Position numbers and translations under genes: made by a program. Under the pieces are notes generated by a model. The model did not search any database. It saw only the letters and a program-made list of their open reading frames with translations, and was not told the origin of the DNA. From the NCBI GenBank assembly GCA_964247055.1, contig OZ176055.1, forward strand, positions 9,424,001 through 9,488,000: a stretch of DNA of 64,000 nucleotides, read 5' to 3'. Positions 37,001 through 61,544 of this stretch are shown here, piece after piece (within the stretch, counting starts at the first letter, position 1; every line of letters starts with the position of its first letter). The stretch is from Paragordius varius (lineage: Eukaryota; Nematomorpha).

Positions 37001-40000
37001 AAATATTATTATAGAACAAAACATAAAAAATAAAGGAGTAATATATCTTATTATTGCAATTATAATTCGGCTAATAACAAAATGAATTTATTGGGTGAAT
37101 TTTCGATTACTACAAGTAATCCTTGTCAAACGTAAAAAAATTAAAATATTAACGTATAAAGTAAAAATATTTATATTATAAACCTAAAAAAACATGTGTG
37201 TAATGTTATTAAGAAAAAAGTTTGTAATGTTATTTTTTATTTAGCAAACCGCATTTTTTTTAATTATATTTTTTTCTGGGTCACCATCTCTGGATTAGAG
37301 ATGTGGATTAATAAACCTAATTACAAATTTTACAATTGTATTGGCATATTTGAAAATAAATGATATGTTATTTTAATAAAACAAAAATATCAATCTTTAA
37401 TCTTTTTTTATATTTTGTCATTAACATTTTAGCCTTTAAAAAATTTAAAAAGAAAAAATTAAATATTACAAATGCCGATATAATGAGACCCAAGTGAAAT
37501 TTGTGGTTTTGGAAAGTGAACATTGACACTCCAATGTAACAAAATATGAAGTTTTCAATCAGGAAACTCATGAGTTCATAAATCTATGGGGGGAAAAACA
37601 AATTTTAATCAAAAATTCTTAAACAAAATTCTTAAATGAATATACATCTCAGTAATGCATTTTAATGGTTGCTTATTTTACACAACACTATAGTAGGGCA
37701 ATTTACAGGAGTGTATAGAAAAATTAAAAGAAATAAATTATTTATTCAACATTTTGTTGTTTTTTCCATAACTACTGTGTGTTGCAAATTGCCCTAAACA
37801 GTGTGAAATAAGCATCCATTAAAATGCATATATATATTTTACAGTTCAAATTCACTCAACAAAAATTAACCCTCGAACAATTCAAATTCACCCTTAAACA
37901 ATTCAAATTCGCCCTAAAAATAAATTATGTGTTTTCGAACTAATATAACTCATATATAATATAAAATATATCTTTATGGCATAGTATATTATTTTTTCAA
38001 TATCATATTAATACAAAATTTTATTTTTTAAAAATATATATAAATATTGGTAATTTTTAATCATAAAAAACATATAATATATTTGAGGGTGAATTTAAAG
38101 TGTTCAAGGATGAATATGAGGTGTAAATGGTATATTATATCTAATAAAAAAATAAAATTCAAAAAAAATTTGATATTTTTTATAATTCAAAAAATATTAT
38201 ATAAACTTGGCGTGTTCGAAGTTGACTATGTCTAGAGAGATTATGAAATGTATAATGGGCTTGGAAAATCCCAGCAAATAAGACAGCCACAATACCTTGG
38301 TTATGTAAAAATAATTTAATAATAATATTTCCAAAATAAAAAAATATTAAAATAAAAAATTCAAAATTTAATTTTAAATTATTTAATAAAAAGATTGTGC
38401 AATATAAATATTTTTTCCAAATAATACACCGTTAGTTTAGTTTTTAATTCAATTTTAACAAATATTTAAACATAATTTTTTTTTAAAATATACCAGAAAG
38501 TTCAGATACTTCGGCTATTAGAAATGTACTGTAGGACATAAGAAAAAACAGTGATGTTTCCAACAAAGGAAATTCCCGTATTTTCGTATATTTCGTCATG
38601 TATAATATTTTTTTATTACATAAGTTTTGAGTTAAGGAAATGATATATAAAGAATATATATATATATATTGGTTTATATAGATCTTTTAAATTATTAATA
38701 TATGGTAGAAAAAACTTTAAAAAAAATATATTTTTTCACTTTTTTCTTGCATAAATTTAAGTAAAAACACAAAAAATCAAATTTTCACACAATTTTTCCC
38801 TTTTAAAAGGATCATATAACTAATATTATAGCTTTTAATCTTACTAAACCCTTAAAAAATCCTAAATCTCTAAAAAATTAAATAAAATGTAATCAAAAAA
38901 AGGATATAATAGCCGTAACAAATCCCATTATAAATCCAATAGCAAGTGAGCCCATAAAAACCGTACAAAATCGCCAAAGAGTTTGTATGAATGAAGTTAA
39001 ATTTAGCTTGGAACCATCGGCACCAACGTATTTATCTATAGTGCTAATTATTCAAAGAAAATTTGTAAAATGATCTTTAAAAAATATGGTGTGGTTATAT
39101 TTGAAAAAAAAATTAATAAAAAATTGGAAATATATTTATTTATGAATCTTTAAAGTTTTCTATGCAATATATATTTTATGATTACGGTGGTTTGAAAATA
39201 AATTATATTTAGGTAAAACTTTATTATAAGTCTTTGAAGTCTTATTTGTAATCGTATAAATATGAAAAAATTATATATCGAATTTTGATCTTTTTTTGTA
39301 AATGTAAAAATAAAAGTTTAGTAATATTTAAATCATTTTAAATTTTTGTAATTATCCCTAAGAAAAAAATAAAAAATCATATTTTTTTAGCCTCAATACT
39401 TTCAATTATAAGATAATTTTTTTTATCAAAAAATATTTTAAAAAAATAGAATTCTTACAGGGCTAAAACCATGGCTATTGCATCGTTGAGGACACTCTCC
39501 CCAAAAACCAAAGAATACAAAAGCGAATCCACTTTAAGGTCATTAAATATTGCCAGGACAGTCACTAAACACAGTACATAAAAGGCAAAAACTATAAAAA
39601 GTTCTAAAAGACTAATAACCTTTTATATATATAAAAAAAATGACAATTATATTTTTTTAATTCTTAATTTTTACAATGTAACTTATCGTTTTGGGTTTCA
39701 AACATAAAGCATGGATATGTATATTGGTAAAACAATTGCACTAAGAGTTATTTCTAATTCAAAGTTTAAAAAAGTATGGCTAATATATTTTTTTCTACTT
39801 TTTCTTTATAATTTAAATTCTTACTTTAAAATTAAACAGACAAAAGGTAAAAATGAAAAGACTAGTATTTTTTTATCAAAAACTGAATATTTTAGATCCT
39901 TGTTATATTCCATATATCTTAACATAAATGATAACAATTGTATGTATATAAATAATTGAGTAAATTACATTAATTAATACCTCGATTCCCTATTTTTCAA

Positions 40001-42074
40001 AACAATTGGCTACATTAAACAAAAATTTAAACTTAAAAATTATGGTTGGTCTATCTTTTATAATTTCCATTCTTTACTGTAAAAAAAGGATTTTATTTAA
40101 TTTTTATGAAAAATTTTATTAAATTTTAGGAAAATAAGAAAATTTTTTTAAAATAAAAACCAGGATCAGTAGCTGATATGGTTGCTCCAAAGAACAAGCA
40201 ATCACTAAAACGAAATCCCAGGGAAGGCCAAATAAGCGTTAGGGCAAATAATAGACTCCTGTATAAAAAAAACTATTATATAATAAAAATTTAAATGATA
40301 AAACTCTTAAAATACTACTTTTTAAATAATTTTATTTTCCATTGCTTTATTAATATAAATATTCGTAAAAATATTTACAAAAATCTTGGTTTATATTATC
40401 CTCTGATTCAGAAAATATTAAATGATTCAAACAAAAAATAAATAAATAAATTTAATTATTAGGTTTTACAAAAAAAGCTAAAATGACATTTTTTAATTAT
40501 AAAATTTTATACCATAAAAAATCCTTTTTAATAATAAGAATTCTTCTAAATTTATGACATACCCTGAAACGAAGGTTGATATTACAGTACCCACAAATGC
40601 AAAGGTGATTATAGTACCAATATTATTGAAGAAATTAACCTAAAAATAAATTTTATAATCTTTATTTAAGTCATATTTTTATGCATACAATAATATATAT
40701 TGGCATTCAAAAATTATATTTAAAATACAAAAAAAGATTGAATAATTAGGCTTATTCAGGGCAAATAATGATAATATTCTTTCGAATAACTTAAAAATAA
40801 AGTTACATATAATATCACAGATCCAAATAGAATGTAAAACAATATATATGTCATGTGTTTAAATTACACAGTCTTATATTATAATATCTAAAATTTCTTT
40901 AAAAATATTGGTGGGCATGGCAAAATATATAAAATTTAAATATGGAATATCCTTAAACATATATATCATTATCAATTATCAATTATTTTTTAATTATTTA
41001 ATAGGCACTTTAATTAGGCTTAATTTTAAACTTAATTTTATTAATTTAAAATGCGTCAATCTATCTATTTTGCTATATAATATAAATAGTATATAAAAGG
41101 GCTAAAATATACCCTATTTAAGCTATAACCGGCATTGAATATGATTGGCGGCAATAATACGTTAAAAAAGACTTCAGGATCAAACGTTAACTAAAAAAGC
41201 GAAAATATAAATGTATAAATTAAAAACAATAATTTAAACGATGCACCAATTTTAATTGAAAAAAAAGGCATTTTTGATTAATTTAAAGCAACACACTTCA
41301 AAGATATTAAAAACAATCAATATTTCTATTCAAACCATTCATTTAAGTAAAAATGTGCTAATTTATAAACATGTTAAACGAATTTTTAATAATTTCATTT
41401 AAATTACTTTTTCCAAAGAGAGTTTTATTTAACACAACACTTTTTCAAGCAAACACACTTTATTCAAAAAAAGTTTTTTAATTAAAAGATGACTTTTTAA
41501 ATTAAAATTTGATGACTTATAAATATTTTTTCAAAATGGTTAAAAATTATGTTTAATACCTTATTTTCTAAATCAGTATCTTCGAGTGAATTGGCATTCG
41601 CTTTGTACAAAACTTTATTGGTAAGTTTGTAGCCAAACACCGAAAAGTTTACAAAGTTCCCATGCAGGGAAAGTAGGAGGTTAGTTGGGAAAAAGTCAGC
41701 CGAATAATTCTTAGAACCACGCATTAATTGCACTTTAGCCGTCAGAGTTTGACTAGAGAATTTATCTTTCTTGATTCCATACTTTATGATTGAGCCACAT
41801 ATAAGACCTAAGTAATTATTATAAAAAATGCTACAAAACCATAAATTAAGGCAAGACCAGTTTCATGAAGGTAAGGAATGCGTCGATGTTTAAAGAGCCA
41901 AACTGTGAGCAATGTTGCAATGAGTAAGATATTAAAGATGAGTAAATTAAGATTATCGAGAATGTGCTGTTTCTTGACTAGTTGTTCAAAAATTAAATCA
42001 TAAGTTTGCGTTCGATGCAAGGGAACCAAGGCAGACATAATCAATCCTGACATAAAAATCCAAAGCGTTTTCAT
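32550..42074 (-). CDS. Endosomal Na+/H+ exchanger, NHE6/7/9 (SLC9A6/7/9) type, copy 1, complete
   Basis: Organellar sodium/proton antiporter. Coding blocks: 42074-41840, 41807-41560, 41190-41113, 40639-40563, 40258-40161, 39564-39459, 39043-38908, 38599-38494, 38295-38207, 37583-37470, 36956-36845, 35016-34863, 34301-34076, 32756-32550; total 662 codons, the family's size. (Counting the first two blocks, split by a 32-nt intron, as exon 1 gives exons 1-13.) Hallmarks in order: signal-like N terminus, [77 protein letters not shown] (catalytic ND), [69 protein letters not shown], then a polar Asn-rich cytosolic tail. Start 42074 is preferred because the frame upstream differs from copy 2. One intron (38600-38907) is AT-AC. 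Confidence 0.94.
34041..34073. repeat. (TA)n microsatellite
   Basis: About 16 TA units directly downstream of the donor of the penultimate exchanger exon. A similar run lies at 62807-62827. Confidence 0.9.
34395..34655. mobile_element. Foldback MITE, 21-bp-repeat family 1
   Basis: Left arm repeats CAAATTCACCCTTAAACAAT; right arm GAATTTGAATTGTTCAAGGG; AT-rich centre with AATAATAAACTATGCCATAA. It lies in an exchanger intron. Confidence 0.7.
35715..35905. mobile_element. Short inverted-repeat MITE, family 3
   Basis: Ends ATGCATTTTAATAGTTG and CAACCATTAAAATACAT are inverted repeats, with CACACAACATTATAGTTGG inside mirrored by CCAACTATAGTGGTGTGTG. About 190 bp. Other copies are at 37656 and, truncated, 49987. 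Lies in an exchanger intron. Confidence 0.75.
35937..36507. mobile_element. piggyBac-type MITE copy 3 (TTAA target)
   Basis: Flanked by TTAA at 35933-35936 and 36508-36511. Same ends as copies 1 and 2 but in the opposite orientation: CACTTCGATTCAAATTGGGG at the left and ATCCAAGTG at the right. It is 571 bp and lies in an exchanger intron only about 30 bp from the family 3 MITE. Confidence 0.85.
37656..37828. mobile_element. Short inverted-repeat MITE, family 3, at the left breakpoint of unit 1
   Basis: Complete copy, TGCATTTTAATGGTTGC to CATCCATTAAAATGCA. Homology to the second duplication unit begins inside it, at about 37678-37680. Confidence 0.75.
37845..38130. mobile_element. Foldback MITE, 21-bp-repeat family 1 (shared by both units)
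   Basis: Left arm CAGTTCAAATTCACTC followed by CAATTCAAATTCACCC repeats; right arm GAGGGTGAATTTAAAG and GTAAATGGTATA. The equivalent copy in unit 2 is at 50150-50395, so it predates the duplication. Confidence 0.7.
38600..38907 (-). other. AT-AC U12-type intron in exchanger copy 1
   Basis: On the minus strand the intron starts ATATCCTTTT (38907 downward) and ends AC (38601-38600). TTTCCTTAAC, a near-perfect U12 branch-site motif, lies at 38640-38631, about 31 nt before the end. Splicing here joins GTTACGGCTATT to ATGACGAAATATACG, giving [14 protein letters not shown], which aligns with the family without a gap; no GT-AG alternative does so. The same signals occur in copy 2. Confidence 0.92.
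41808..41839 (-). other. Ultra-short intron, 32 nt, exchanger copy 1
   Basis: GTTTTG at the donor and TTACTTAG at the acceptor lie between IY-G and [10 protein letters not shown]. Removing it restores the family alignment and frame; it is not a multiple of three. In copy 2 the counterpart (54442-54474) is 33 nt. Confidence 0.8.
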
Positions 42075-42196
42075 TTTTTTCTTGACAATCAATGCTGAAA
42101 TATTAAATGGCAACGCATATGTGAAATGCTTATGCGTGCTAAATACGGCCGTATATCATGCTTTCAACGCACTTAAAATAATCTCTCAATATTGAG
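42075..42196. promoter_or_regulatory. Likely bidirectional promoter, exchanger / kinase, copy 1
   Basis: Only 122 bp separate the exchanger start codon (-) from the first recognisable kinase exon (+). A perfect 12-bp palindrome ATACGGCCGTAT lies at 42143-42154 and is kept in copy 2. The kinase's true start codon was not found, so part of this stretch may be 5' UTR or intron. Confidence 0.5.
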
Positions 42197-48370
<6,174 letters not shown>

Positions 48371-48865
48371 GATTTTTTTCTTTAAAAAAATAATTACGAA
48401 TGAGTTGAGATAATTGTTTATTATTATTATTAAAAAATTGCCAATTTCACAGTTAGTGCTGTAAAATACTGTAAGGGTTGGGTAGGTGGCAACGCTTATA
48501 ATTGAAAGTTACCATGATTTTTCGAATAGATGGTGTATAGTTTAGTCTAACTTTAAACTTTTTTCATGCTCCTTGGTAGATAAAATAAATGAGGGTTCTC
48601 ATGGTGCCTTGAATTTTGGACCCGAGTTACTTAACAAGAAATTTTGCTCAATAGAAATACTTAGAGTTAAAAAACATTTTTGGTACCTAAATGCTTTAGC
48701 CTAATAAATTGTATGAAAAAATATCTATGTTATACTTTACCCCTGAAATTTATGTTTTTGCATATTTAAAAACTGGCCCCCCTTGTTAATTCTTCATTTA
48801 AGATGATTTAGTCAGCACAATGGGGAATTAGCAGTATGACAGGGAATTTAATATATCATTGATAA

Positions 48866-49986
48866 CACTAGACAACAAATTTTAACTTTTTTTAACTGCC
48901 ATTCTTGTAAATTTAAAATTTATTTCATTAAAGTACATAATTAATATATCTGAGAAGAAAATTGGTCTTACATGGAAGATTTTTTTTATATTAGAGTTTA
49001 TCGATAATTTTTGGCCCCAATTTAACATTAAACTCGAAATTTCAAAAATTTAAAGTTTTAGATATGAAGCCAAGTATTTCATATCATTCGAAAGAGCGCA
49101 AAAAACTGCATCTTTTAAATGGTAATAAGTCATTTAAATCCATCGGATGTAAAAGTTATTTGGATTTAAATGGTCAAAATTTTTATTCCTTAAATAAGTC
49201 AAGAATTTTCACAGACTATCTAATTTGAAAATCATATAAATTATTTTAATATAATTATTAGGGTTATATTAGTATTTAATTAAAAAAAAATGTTTGGAAA
49301 GGCTTTTGGTTTGCTTTTTTAATAAAAATTATTATTATCATAAATATTTTACCTAGTGGATACTAAAATACATAGTTATAACTGTAAATTTATTACATAA
49401 TGGCTATAAAAGATCAAAAATACCTTAAACTTTGTTTTTATCTTTAAATTTTCGAAATTATCAGCCTTGTAAAGAAAATAAATTAATATTGATGAAAAGG
49501 TAATTTTTAAAAAACAAAAAACTTAAAAATGGCTGTTTTGAGTAACATAAAAGCAATAAAAAAAGTTTTAATCAAAAAAAACTTTTTTTGTGTTATCTTT
49601 TTTGGACATTCATCTCCATCTAAACAAAGTTTTAGCTATTTTCATCCATTAGTTTTAAAAATATAATAATTAAAAAAAATGCTCTCGCTTCGCGCGTTTG
49701 TCGCTCTTTGTGTCCAATATTAACTGTCGATGTAATACATATTAGTATACATTTTATAGAGTTTTTAATACTGTTTCGAATGATATATTACAAATGGGCA
49801 TTACTTGTATATCTTCAAAAAAAAACATTTTTTTAATTTTGATAAAGAGGGCGCATAATCAAAAAATCAAATTATACAAAATTCTTCCAACGAGTTATAA
49901 CTTTTATTTCAGATTTACTGTTAAAATGATATTAAATATCAAAAAATGCAAAAAACTCGAGTGTCAGAAAAATTTGTTGTCTAGTG
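48866..49986. mobile_element. CACTA-type element at the junction of the two units
   Basis: Inverted termini CACTAGACAACAAATTT at 48866 and their mirror ending CTAGTG at 49986; 1121 bp without recognisable transposase. The left flank is unit 1 tail sequence (GATAA), the right flank TTATTTTACAC is the inside of a family 3 MITE. The flanks do not form a 3-bp duplication. Confidence 0.75.
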
Positions 49987-50149
49987 TTATTTTACACAAT
50001 ACTATAGTAGGGCAATTTACAGGAGTGTATAGAAAAATTAAAAGAAATAAATTGTTTATTTAACATTTTTTTGTTGTTTTTTCCATACACTACTGTGTGT
50101 TGCAAATTGCCCTAAAAAAGTGTGAAATAAGCAATCATTAAAATGCATA

Positions 50150-50395
50150 ATATCATTTACAGTTCTAATTCACCCTTGAACAATTCAAATTCGCCCTAAA
50201 AATAAATTATATGTTTTCGATATAAAATATATCTTTATAGCATAGTTTATTATTTCAGTATTATTTTATTTAAAAGAAAATTTTATTTTTTAATAATATA
50301 TATATATATGTTGGTAATTTTTAACCTTAAAAAACATATAATTTATTTGAGGGTGAATTTGGATTGTTTAAGGAATTTGAATTGTAAATGGTATA
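50150..50395. mobile_element. Foldback MITE, 21-bp-repeat family 1, unit 2 copy
   Basis: Left arm CATTTACAGTTCTAATTCAC, right arm GAATTGTAAATGGTATA; shorter arms than the unit 1 copy at 37845. Confidence 0.7.
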
Positions 50396-50470
50396 TTATA
50401 TCTAATAAAAAAAATAAAATTTCAAAAAAAATTTGATATTTTGGTATAATTCAAAAAATATTATTTAAAC

Positions 50471-53400
50471 TTGGCGTGTTCGAAGTTGACTATGTCTAGA
50501 AAGATTATGAAAGGTATAATGGGCTTGAAAAATCCCTGCAAATAAGACAGCCACAATACCTTGGTTATGTAAAAATAATTATTTAATAATAATAATTCAA
50601 AATAAAAAAATTTAAAATAAAAAATTCAAAATTTAATTTTAAATTATTTAATAAAAAGGTTGCGCAATATAATTATATTTTTCCAAAAAATACTCCATTA
50701 GTATAGGTTTTAATTCATTTTCAACAAATATTTAGACATAAATTTTTATGGAAAAAAATATTTAAACATAAATTTTTTTTGAAATATACCAGAAAGTTCA
50801 GATACTTCGGCCATTAGAAATGTACTGTAAGACATGAGGAAAAACAGTGATGTTTCCAACAAAGGAAATTCCCGTATTTTAGTATATTTCGTCATGTATA
50901 ATATTTTATTAGCACATAAGTTTTGAGTTAAGGTAATAATATATAAAGAAAATATATATTGGTTTATATGGATCTTTTAAATTATTAATATATGGTGAAA
51001 AAAACTTTAAATAAAATATATTTTTTCACTTTTTTCTTGCATAAATTGGGGGGGGGGTAAAATTTAAGTAAAAACACAAAAAAATCAAATTTTCACACAA
51101 TTTTTCCCTTTTAAAAGACCCATATATGTAAAAAATAGCTTTTAATCTTAAACTTTTGTAAACCCTTAAAAAATCCTAAATCTCTAAAAAATTAAATAAA
51201 ATGTAATCAAAAAAAGGATATAATAGCCGTAACAAATCCCATAATAAATCCAATAGCGAGTGAGCCCATAAAAACTGTACAAAATCGCCAAAGAGTTTGT
51301 ATGAATGAGGTTAAATTTAGCTTGGACCCATCGGCACCAACGTATTTATCTATAGTCCTAATTATCCAAAATAAATTTGTAAAATGTTCTTTAATAAAAT
51401 TTAAAATACAAAAACAAACTAGAAAATTGAAAATATATTTATTTTTGGAAAAAAAAATATGATGTATCTTTAAGTTTTCTATGAAATATATATTATATGA
51501 TTACGGTGGTATGAAAATAAATTATATTTAGGGAAAACTTTATTATACGTCTTTAGAGTCTTAATTGTAATTACATAAAAAATTATATATCAAATTTTGA
51601 TCTATATTATGTAAATATAAAAATAAAAGGTCTTGTAATATTTAAATCATTTTATATTTTTGTAATTATCCCTAAAAAAATGGAAAATCATATTGTTTTA
51701 GACTCAATATTTGGAATTATTATATATTTTTTTTACAAAAAAAATTGTAAAAAAATAAATTTCTTACAGAGCTAAAACCATAGCTATTGCATCGTTTAGC
51801 ACGCTTTCACCAAAAACCAAAGAATACAAAAGCGAATCCACTTTAAGGTCATTAAATATTGCCAAAACAGTCACTAATAACAGTACATAAAATAAATTTT
51901 TAAGGCAAAAATTATAAAAAATCCTAAAAGACTAATAAATTTTTACTATTAAAAAAGGGTGACATCTATATTTTTTTAATCTTAATTTTTTTAATGTAAT
52001 TTATAGTTTAGGGTTTCAAATATAAAAAATAGATAAATTGGTAAATAATAATAGTTAAATAAAATTCAAAGATAAAGGTATGGCTATATGTTTTTTTTTG
52101 TATTTTGTCTTTAAAATTATAGAGACAAAAGGTAAAAACCAAAAAACTAGTATTTTTTTATAAAGAACTAAATATTTCCGTTTCTTGTTTTATTCTATAT
52201 ATCTTAACTTAAATGATAACTATTGCATGTATATATAAAATTGGGTGATTACATCAATTATAACCTTATTTCTCTATAAAGGCAAAACAATTGGCTACAT
52301 TAAATGAAAAAAATTAAACGTAAAAATTATGGTTGTCTATCTTTTATAATTTCAATCTTTACTGTAAAAAAGGATTTTATTTAATTTTTTTGAAAGCAAA
52401 TTAATAAAATTATTTTAAATTTAAATAAGAAAAATTTTTTAAAATAAAAATAAAAACCAGGATCAGTGGCTGATATGGTTGCTCCAAAGAACAAGCAATC
52501 ACTAAAACGAAATCCCAGCGAAGGCCAAATAAGTGTTAGGGCAAATAATAGACTTCTGTATAAAAATTTAAATGATAAAACTCTTACAATACTATTTTAA
52601 AAGTAAATTTATATTCAATTACTTTTATTACAATATTATTTGGAAAAAAAGTTTTTAATAAATAATATAGATATTCGTAAAAATACTTATATAATATTGG
52701 TTTGTATTATCCTCTAATTCAGAAGAAAAGTTAAATAATTCATATATAAAAAATATATAAATAAATTTAATTATTAGGTTTTACAGAAAAAATAATTAAA
52801 ATGACATTTTTTATAAAATTTTATATCATGAAAAATCTTTTTAAATAATAATTATTCAAAATTTATGACATACCCTGAAACGAAGGTTGATATCACAGTA
52901 CCAACAAATGCAAAGGTAATTATCGTACCGATATTATTGAAGAAATTAACCTAAAAATAAATTATATAAATTATATTCAAATTTTATTTTATGGATACAA
53001 TATATATTGGCATTTAAAAAACTTATAATATATATTGGAATTCAAAAAACTTATAATTAAATAATTAGGCTAAATACAGCGCAAATATATATATTTAATA
53101 TAATACATATCCTTTATTTTAACAATAAAATTAATATATTGTAACAAATTATTCCTAAATATGGAATAAAATGTTAAACAATATGATTTCTGTCCTTACA
53201 TTATATAGCCTAATAAATACAATAATACTTCAAAAAAAATTATAAATATGGAAAATATTTTATATAAAAAATTTATTTAAAAAATATCAATAAAAACTTT
53301 CTTCAATCAAAAACGTAAATTTAAAAAATTTAATTCTATTTGATACGAATCTTAAGCTGAATTGAATATTAAATTATAATACAGTAAAACTGAAATTATG

Positions 53401-54709
53401 CAGACAAAACATAAAATATAAAGACAAATATTTTTTTCAAAAGACAACCATACTTTTTGGAATCTTGATTTTTTTTATATATATAACTCATTGTTTTAAA
53501 CTGCAAAGTATAAAATTGATATGTCTATCGGTAAAACAATCGATTATATATTTAACAATTGCATTTTTTTATAATTTATTTTAAAAAATTTAAGGTTTAA
53601 TGGTTGACTTTTGAAAAAAATATTTGCTTTATATTTTTACGTTTTGTCCGTATAATTTCAATATTATTAATTTAAAATACCTAATTATAAAAAATTTGCT
53701 ATATAACATAAATAGTATATAAAAGGGCTAAAATATACCCTATTTAAGCTATAACCGGCATTGAATATGATTGGCGGCAATAATACGTTAAAAAAGACTT
53801 CAGGATCGAACGTTAACTAAAAGTGCGAAAATATAAATGTATAAAAAATTAATAACAATAATATAAACGATGCACCAATTTTAATTAAAAAAAAACATTT
53901 TTGATTATAAAGCAACACACTTCAAAGATATTAAAAACAATCAATATTTCTATTCAAACCATTCATTTAAGTAAAAATGTGCTAATTTATAAACATGGTA
54001 AACGAATTTTTAATAATTTCATTTAAATTACTTTTTCCAAAGAGAGTTTTATTTAACACAAGACTTTTTCAAGTAAACACACTTTATTCAAAAAAAGTTT
54101 TTTAATTAAAAAAGCACTTTTTAAAAAATTAAAAATATGATGACTGATAATTTTTTTATTGCAAAAAGTTGTTTTTAAAATTATATGGATTACCTTATTT
54201 TCCAAATCAGTATCTTCGAGTGAATTGGCATTCGCTTTGTACAAAACTTTATTGGTAAGTTTGTAACCAAACACGGAAAAGTTTACAAAGTTACCATGCA
54301 GCGAAAGTAGGAGGTTAGTTGGGAAAAAGTCAGCCGAATAATTCTTAGAACCACGCATTAATTGCACTTTAGCCGTCAGAGTTTGACTAGAGAATTTATC
54401 TTTCTTGATTCCATACTTAATGATTGAGCCACATATAAGACCTAAGCAATTATTATGAAAAAATTCTAAAAAACCATAAATTAAGGCGAGACCAGTTTCA
54501 TGAAGGTAGGGAATGCGTCGATGTTTAAAGAGCCAAACTGTGAGCAATGTTGCAATGAGTAAGATATTAAAGATGAGTAAATTAAGATTATCGAGAATGT
54601 GCTGTTTTTTGACTAGTTGTTCAAAAATTAAATCATAAGTTTGCGTTCGATGCAAGGGAACCAACGCAGACATAATCAATCCTGACATAAAAATCCAAAG
54701 CGTTTTCAT
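50471..54709 (-). CDS. NHE6/7/9-type exchanger, copy 2, exons 1-8 only
   Basis: Blocks 54709-54475, 54441-54194, 53816-53739, 52950-52874, 52555-52458, 51873-51768, 51357-51222, 50895-50790, 50559-50471; every length equals its copy 1 counterpart and every frame is open. It covers the N terminus through [14 protein letters not shown] and [16 protein letters not shown] up to RTRQ. Exons for the last membrane segments ([26 protein letters not shown]) and tail exist only at 32550-37583, beyond kinase copy 1 and exchanger copy 1. Alone, this copy would lack a family-essential part. Either it is a truncated or decaying gene, or its last donor (GTTTAAATAA at 50470) splices over about 13 kb to 37583, phase 0 to phase 0. 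The AT-AC intron and a 33-nt intron are retained. Confidence 0.88.
50896..51221 (-). other. AT-AC U12-type intron in exchanger copy 2
   Basis: Starts ATATCCTTTT (51221 downward), ends AC at 50897-50896, with the branch motif TACCTTAAC (about 50935-50927) roughly 31 nt before the end. It is 326 nt compared with 308 nt in copy 1, with all three signals conserved although the body differs. Confidence 0.9.
53380..53670. mobile_element. Tc1/mariner-type MITE, unit 2 only
   Basis: TACAGTAAAACTGAAATTAT at the left, AAGACAACCATAC inside, and TTTTGTCCGTATAATTTCAA at the right. The equivalent intron of unit 1 (40640-41112) has no such element, so it seems to have inserted after the duplication, though an exact empty site is not visible. 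Confidence 0.65.
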
Positions 54710-54830
54710 TTTTTTTCTTGACAATCAATGCTGAAATATTAAATGGCAACGCATATGTGTAATGCTTATGCGTGCTAAATACGGCCGTATATCATGCTTT
54801 CAACGCACTTAAAATAGTCTCAATATTGAG
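54710..54830. promoter_or_regulatory. Likely bidirectional promoter, exchanger / kinase, copy 2
   Basis: 121 bp between the exchanger start and the first kinase exon. The palindrome ATACGGCCGTAT is at 54779-54790, and the surroundings are almost unchanged from copy 1. The copies differ in one T of a run just upstream of the exchanger ATG and by a short deletion near the kinase exon. Confidence 0.5.

Positions 54831-61544
<6,714 letters not shown>

Noticed and set aside
38890-38910. Frame end at the TGA after SFF as evidence that the exchanger copies are pseudogenes
   Set aside because: The stop lies inside the AT-AC intron; the U12 signals restore a continuous alignment in both copies.
54442-54474. 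Reading the 33-nt stretch in exchanger copy 2 as coding, since it is in frame and open
   Set aside because: The counterpart in copy 1 is 32 nt and would shift the frame, and the family alignment is gap-free only if it is removed.
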